64,000 nt of DNA, taken from assembly GCF_002251365.1 (NCBI RefSeq), contig NZ_NPJH01000025.1:1-64000 (forward strand), in the 5' to 3' direction. A program made the translations under genes and the position numbers. This document shows positions 61,434-64,000 of this stretch, piece after piece. Position 1 is the first letter of the stretch. Every line of letters begins with the position of its first letter. Origin of the DNA: Prevotella sp. P3-122. Lineage in GTDB: Bacteria; Bacteroidota; Bacteroidia; Bacteroidales; Bacteroidaceae. The notes under the pieces are model-generated. The model did no database searches. It was given only the letters and a program-made list of their open reading frames with translations, and was not told where the DNA came from.

Positions 61434-62765
61434 TTACCGCTTCTCTCCATTGATAACGACATTCTTCACTATAGTACCTTCAATGACTGTCTTGTCGAAG
61501 GCATTCTTCTGGTCTTTCACTTCAATATTCTCGAACGTAAAATCCTGAAGGTCATACTTGTCGGACGCTCCTACGTCAAAGAAGTTGCGGCAATCCATCT
61601 TGATATTTCTCATCACGATATTGTTGCATCTCGACTTTGGCATGTCATCCCGTTGCTCGGGCTTGAAGAACTGAGTCCACGGCCTGATGACAAGGAACGA
61701 GCCTGTCTTGCCTGTGAAGCCGTCGACGGTGACATACTCATAATGCTGCGGCGTGTCGGGACGCATCTTGAGCCAAAGAACCCTGTTTGCATCATCGGCA
61801 TGACAGTTCCTGATGATGACGTTATGGTCGCTGACACTCTCCGAGCCAAGGGTCAGACAGCCATGCACCTTTCCGTAGTGGCAGTTCTGTATAAGGATAT
61901 TGTTGTTTGGCCCGTTCTCCGGAGCCTTGTCTGCCCATGTTCCCTTTCCGCCTTTCAGCACTACGGCATCGTCGTTGACATTCATGTAGCAACCGTGAAC
62001 CAGCACGTCTTGGCATACATCTATGTCAATGGCATCGGAACTCGGAGCCTTGACACCACTCGTGGGCGCGTAGATGTACAGATTAATGTATCTCGCGCGC
62101 GTACTATTATATATATGGTTGGTCCAGAAAGGACTGTTTATGAGACTTACGTCTTGTACGGTAACATTGGTGCAATTGGAAATATAGGTAAGGCGCGGAC
62201 GTTGTGCATCCTTGTTGGTGCATTGCGGATTCCACTTGCGGCGTATCCAGAACTCATTCCAGTAATGGAAGCCATTGCCGTCGATGGTTCCCTTACCAGC
62301 AATGACGAAGCCGTCAATACTATCGGCATTTACCAAGGCTGTGAAATATTTACATGTCTGCCCCTCTATGCGTGTCTCGCGTATCTCGAAGTCGGCTATG
62401 CGCTCTGAACCTTTCAGCTTGCCGCCTTCATCTACATAAAGATGAGTGCCCTGACGGAAAAACAGCGAGCCGCTCATGTAAGTCCCCTTGGGGACAACCA
62501 CTACTCCACCTCCCTGCTCTGCAGCCTTGTCTATAACGGCCTGAATAGCAGTTGTCTGAACGATGGTACTGTCTGCCTTCACCCCATAGTCGGTGATGAC
62601 ATACTTTCGGCCAAGTGTCTCAACGTCAACCCTGGTGGTGTCAGAGAACCACTCTGATATAGGTGTTCCGTCGGGCCAAAACTGTTGCGCCTGTTTCTTC
62701 TTGGCATCAGCACCAGTGATACTCATAGCCAGCATGGCAAGGGTCAGAAATAGATATTGTCTCAT
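61434..62765 (-). CDS. Glycoside hydrolase family 28 (polygalacturonase-like)
   Basis: This is a 443-residue GH28 right-handed beta-helix enzyme that hydrolyses galacturonosyl linkages of pectin. A signal peptide ends near GADA. The N-terminal YGVKADSTIVQTTAIQAVID is a typical pectin beta-helix start. Catalytic elements are the DAIDID strand, Asp265-Asp266 in NVNDDAVVLKGG, HG in KVHGCLTLGSE and a basic LWLKMRPD in place of the usual Arg-x-Lys. The Asn-x-Asp motif of classic polygalacturonases appears as DID, which points to an exo-acting or rhamnogalacturonan-specific member. It is the first gene of the GH28-CE12 operon, with a -7 element at 62804-62797. The longer frame to 62831 would destroy the signal peptide. 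Confidence 0.92.
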   Translation of the reverse strand: MRQYLFLTLAMLAMSITGADAKKKQAQQFWPDGTPISEWFSDTTRVDVETLGRKYVITDYGVKADSTIVQTTAIQAVIDKAAEQGGGVVVVPKGTYMSGSLFFRQGTHLYVDEGGKLKGSERIADFEIRETRIEGQTCKYFTALVNADSIDGFVIAGKGTIDGNGFHYWNEFWIRRKWNPQCTNKDAQRPRLTYISNCTNVTVQDVSLINSPFWTNHIYNSTRARYINLYIYAPTSGVKAPSSDAIDIDVCQDVLVHGCYMNVNDDAVVLKGGKGTWADKAPENGPNNNILIQNCHYGKVHGCLTLGSESVSDHNVIIRNCHADDANRVLWLKMRPDTPQHYEYVTVDGFTGKTGSFLVIRPWTQFFKPEQRDDMPKSRCNNIVMRNIKMDCRNFFDVGASDKYDLQDFTFENIEVKDQKNAFDKTVIEGTIVKNVVINGEKR

Positions 62766-62796
62766 CAGAAAAAATAGGTTTAAAATAAAATTTGTG

Positions 62797-62804
62797 CAAA
62801 TGTA
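62797..62804 (-). promoter_or_regulatory. -7 element of the GH28-CE12 operon
   Basis: TACATTTG on the minus strand, 32 bases before the ATG at 62765, without a -33 partner at the usual distance. Confidence 0.5.
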
Positions 62805-62902
62805 CCACTTTCCATACAACAGGAAAACCAATATTTGGCAAAAATACTATAATTTTTGATTAAAGCCTACTACGCAACATGAAACATCAGAATGATTTCC
62901 AC

Positions 62903-64000
62903 CTACATTCCGATATTTTTTACCCGAGTCTCAAAATCATCACGACGGGTAATGGCTGCGCCTTTTACACGCGCGCGATAATTATAAATGGTGTTAACCG
63001 AATAATGCAGGAACTTAGCAATACGGGAACTGTCATCGATACCCAAACGAATTAGGGCGAAAATACGCAGAGTGGTATTTAGCTTATACTCTCCTGGCAC
63101 TTCAATTTGCTCTTCTGGACGCAGAAGAGCATTGAAATCAGAGATAAAATTAGGGAAGAGGTGAAGAAAGGCATTGTCAAAATTGGCACAGAGATCCTCA
63201 ATCTCCTGTGTCTTCATGTCGGTAGATTTTGTCAATCGGTACAGCTCCTCATATTCACGCCCCTTAACCATACGGTTGACACGCTTACGAAAATCATCAA
63301 TCTTGTCAATATAGTCGGAACATAAACTCATGAAGCGTCCTACATACACCTCCTTGACCCTTGTCTGCTCGTTGAGCTGACTGATAAGGGTCTTCAATTG
63401 GCGATTGGTGTCGTCAAGTGCGAGATTGGCTTGAAGGAGTTCCTCGTTAAGACTCTTCGTCTGAGCATTCTTCTCGCTCAACTCATTATGCGCCTCCTTC
63501 AACTGTCTTCGGCGGCGATATTCATACAGAAGCAATACCGCAAGGATGAGCAATAGGATGCTTACCGCAATTGTCATGTTTGTCAGCATAGAGTTAGTAT
63601 GCTCTATCTCATTCTGATATTGCCGGTCGATACTCGACAGTATAGGGGAAATCTGCCAACTACGCATGTGAGTGCTATAAGTATTGGCACATTCCCATGC
63701 AAAATTGATATATACACGGGCACGCTCAAGCTGTCCTTCCTGAGACAGCAGATTGGCAAGCTCCCATAACGAGCCTTGGTCCATCACTGCATTGTGGACG
63801 TCACAGATGGCAGACTTGGTAAGCCATGACAGCGCCTCCTTTGGCCTTCCCGCCATACGGAGATCCATAGTGCGATAGAATGCCACAATAGCAAACTCAT
63901 GACTGTCGGGACTGACATTTTCCAGTCGCTTGTCGTTGTAGCGAAGGGCTCCTTCTATATCTCCTTTTTTATAGCACTCCTGCTCCTTTCGCTGTAGGTA
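62903..64000 (-). CDS. DUF6377-type membrane regulator with TPR repeats (partial, cut by window edge)
   Basis: The frame is open without a start to the end of the window, so the N-terminus is missing; 365 codons are seen. The visible N-terminal part is TPR-like (KKGDIEGALRYNDKRLENVS and GQLERARVYINFAWECANTY). One membrane helix (MTIAVSILLLILAVLLLYEY) follows, then a long coiled coil rich in Glu/Asn/Leu, and a C-terminal domain ending in a helix-turn-helix-like segment (SSRIAKFLHYSVNTIYNYRARVKG). This matches the Bacteroidota DUF6377 proteins, presumed one-piece membrane transcription regulators often found beside SusCD loci. It may regulate the pectin genes that follow. An apparent GTG at 63886 is not the real start. 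Confidence 0.85.
   Translation of the reverse strand, partial: YLQRKEQECYKKGDIEGALRYNDKRLENVSPDSHEFAIVAFYRTMDLRMAGRPKEALSWLTKSAICDVHNAVMDQGSLWELANLLSQEGQLERARVYINFAWECANTYSTHMRSWQISPILSSIDRQYQNEIEHTNSMLTNMTIAVSILLLILAVLLLYEYRRRRQLKEAHNELSEKNAQTKSLNEELLQANLALDDTNRQLKTLISQLNEQTRVKEVYVGRFMSLCSDYIDKIDDFRKRVNRMVKGREYEELYRLTKSTDMKTQEIEDLCANFDNAFLHLFPNFISDFNALLRPEEQIEVPGEYKLNTTLRIFALIRLGIDDSSRIAKFLHYSVNTIYNYRARVKGAAITRRDDFETRVKNIGM

Overview
The window comes from a member of the Bacteroidota, most likely Prevotella or a close relative (Segatella/Xylanibacter type). The evidence is the SusC/SusD pairs, a hybrid two-component regulator, type IX secretion (T9SS) sorting domains, a Bacteroidetes-type serine palmitoyltransferase, and many promoters of the Bacteroidetes form TTTG / 19-20 nt / TAnnTTTG. 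I cannot name the species from sequence alone.

Layout. (1) 109-11861 is mostly housekeeping. It holds mscL, a striking inverted array of 13-bp repeats, a 50-residue small ORF, a DUF2400 gene, and a nitronate-monooxygenase-like/flavodoxin pair. It continues with an operon for a membrane polyferredoxin (NapH/NapG-like fusion), a Tat-exported ferredoxin-aldo/keto reductase, tatA and tatC, and then a sugar-kinase-RapZ fusion, a nucleotidyltransferase and guaA. (2) 12010-20883 carries a hybrid two-component sensor/regulator and a giant rhamnogalacturonan lyase (PL11). (3) 20884-21668 has no protein gene but is full of structure: a 33-nt-arm inverted repeat, one copy of a dispersed intergenic repeat, and a candidate small RNA of about 60 nt with its own promoter and terminator. 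(4) 21669-29654 is a second housekeeping block: a small envelope operon (YtxH, holin-like), a SPOR lipoprotein, ruvX, def (TTG start), a TPR protein, trmN6, a lipid kinase divergent from serine palmitoyltransferase, and tRNA-Pro(TGG). (5) 29945-64000 is a large pectin (rhamnogalacturonan-I) utilisation region, almost entirely on the minus strand.

How the pectin genes fit together. In transcription order on the minus strand they are: a DUF6377 regulator (partial), GH28 plus a CE12 acetylesterase in one operon, a second PL11-T9SS lyase, a GH2 glycosidase, a two-domain esterase, and a T9SS-sorted protein of unknown fold. They end with a seven-gene operon ordered FAS1-SusC-SusD-FAS1-FAS1-SusC-SusD. 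The PL11 lyases would cut the rhamnogalacturonan backbone at the surface. CE12 and the two-domain esterase would remove acyl groups. GH28 and GH2 would trim galacturonosyl and side-chain sugars. The two SusCD pairs with FAS1 lipoproteins would bind and import oligosaccharides. The hybrid regulator next to the first lyase probably senses such oligosaccharides, although it lies about 13.7 kb from the nearest SusCD gene with housekeeping genes between. Substrate assignments are inferred from family membership.

The least explained features are the dispersed repeat family (four sites), the 13-bp inverted array beside mscL, the candidate small RNA, the triple 23-bp palindromic repeat upstream of the FAS1/SusCD operon, and the duplicated FAS1-SusCD organisation itself.
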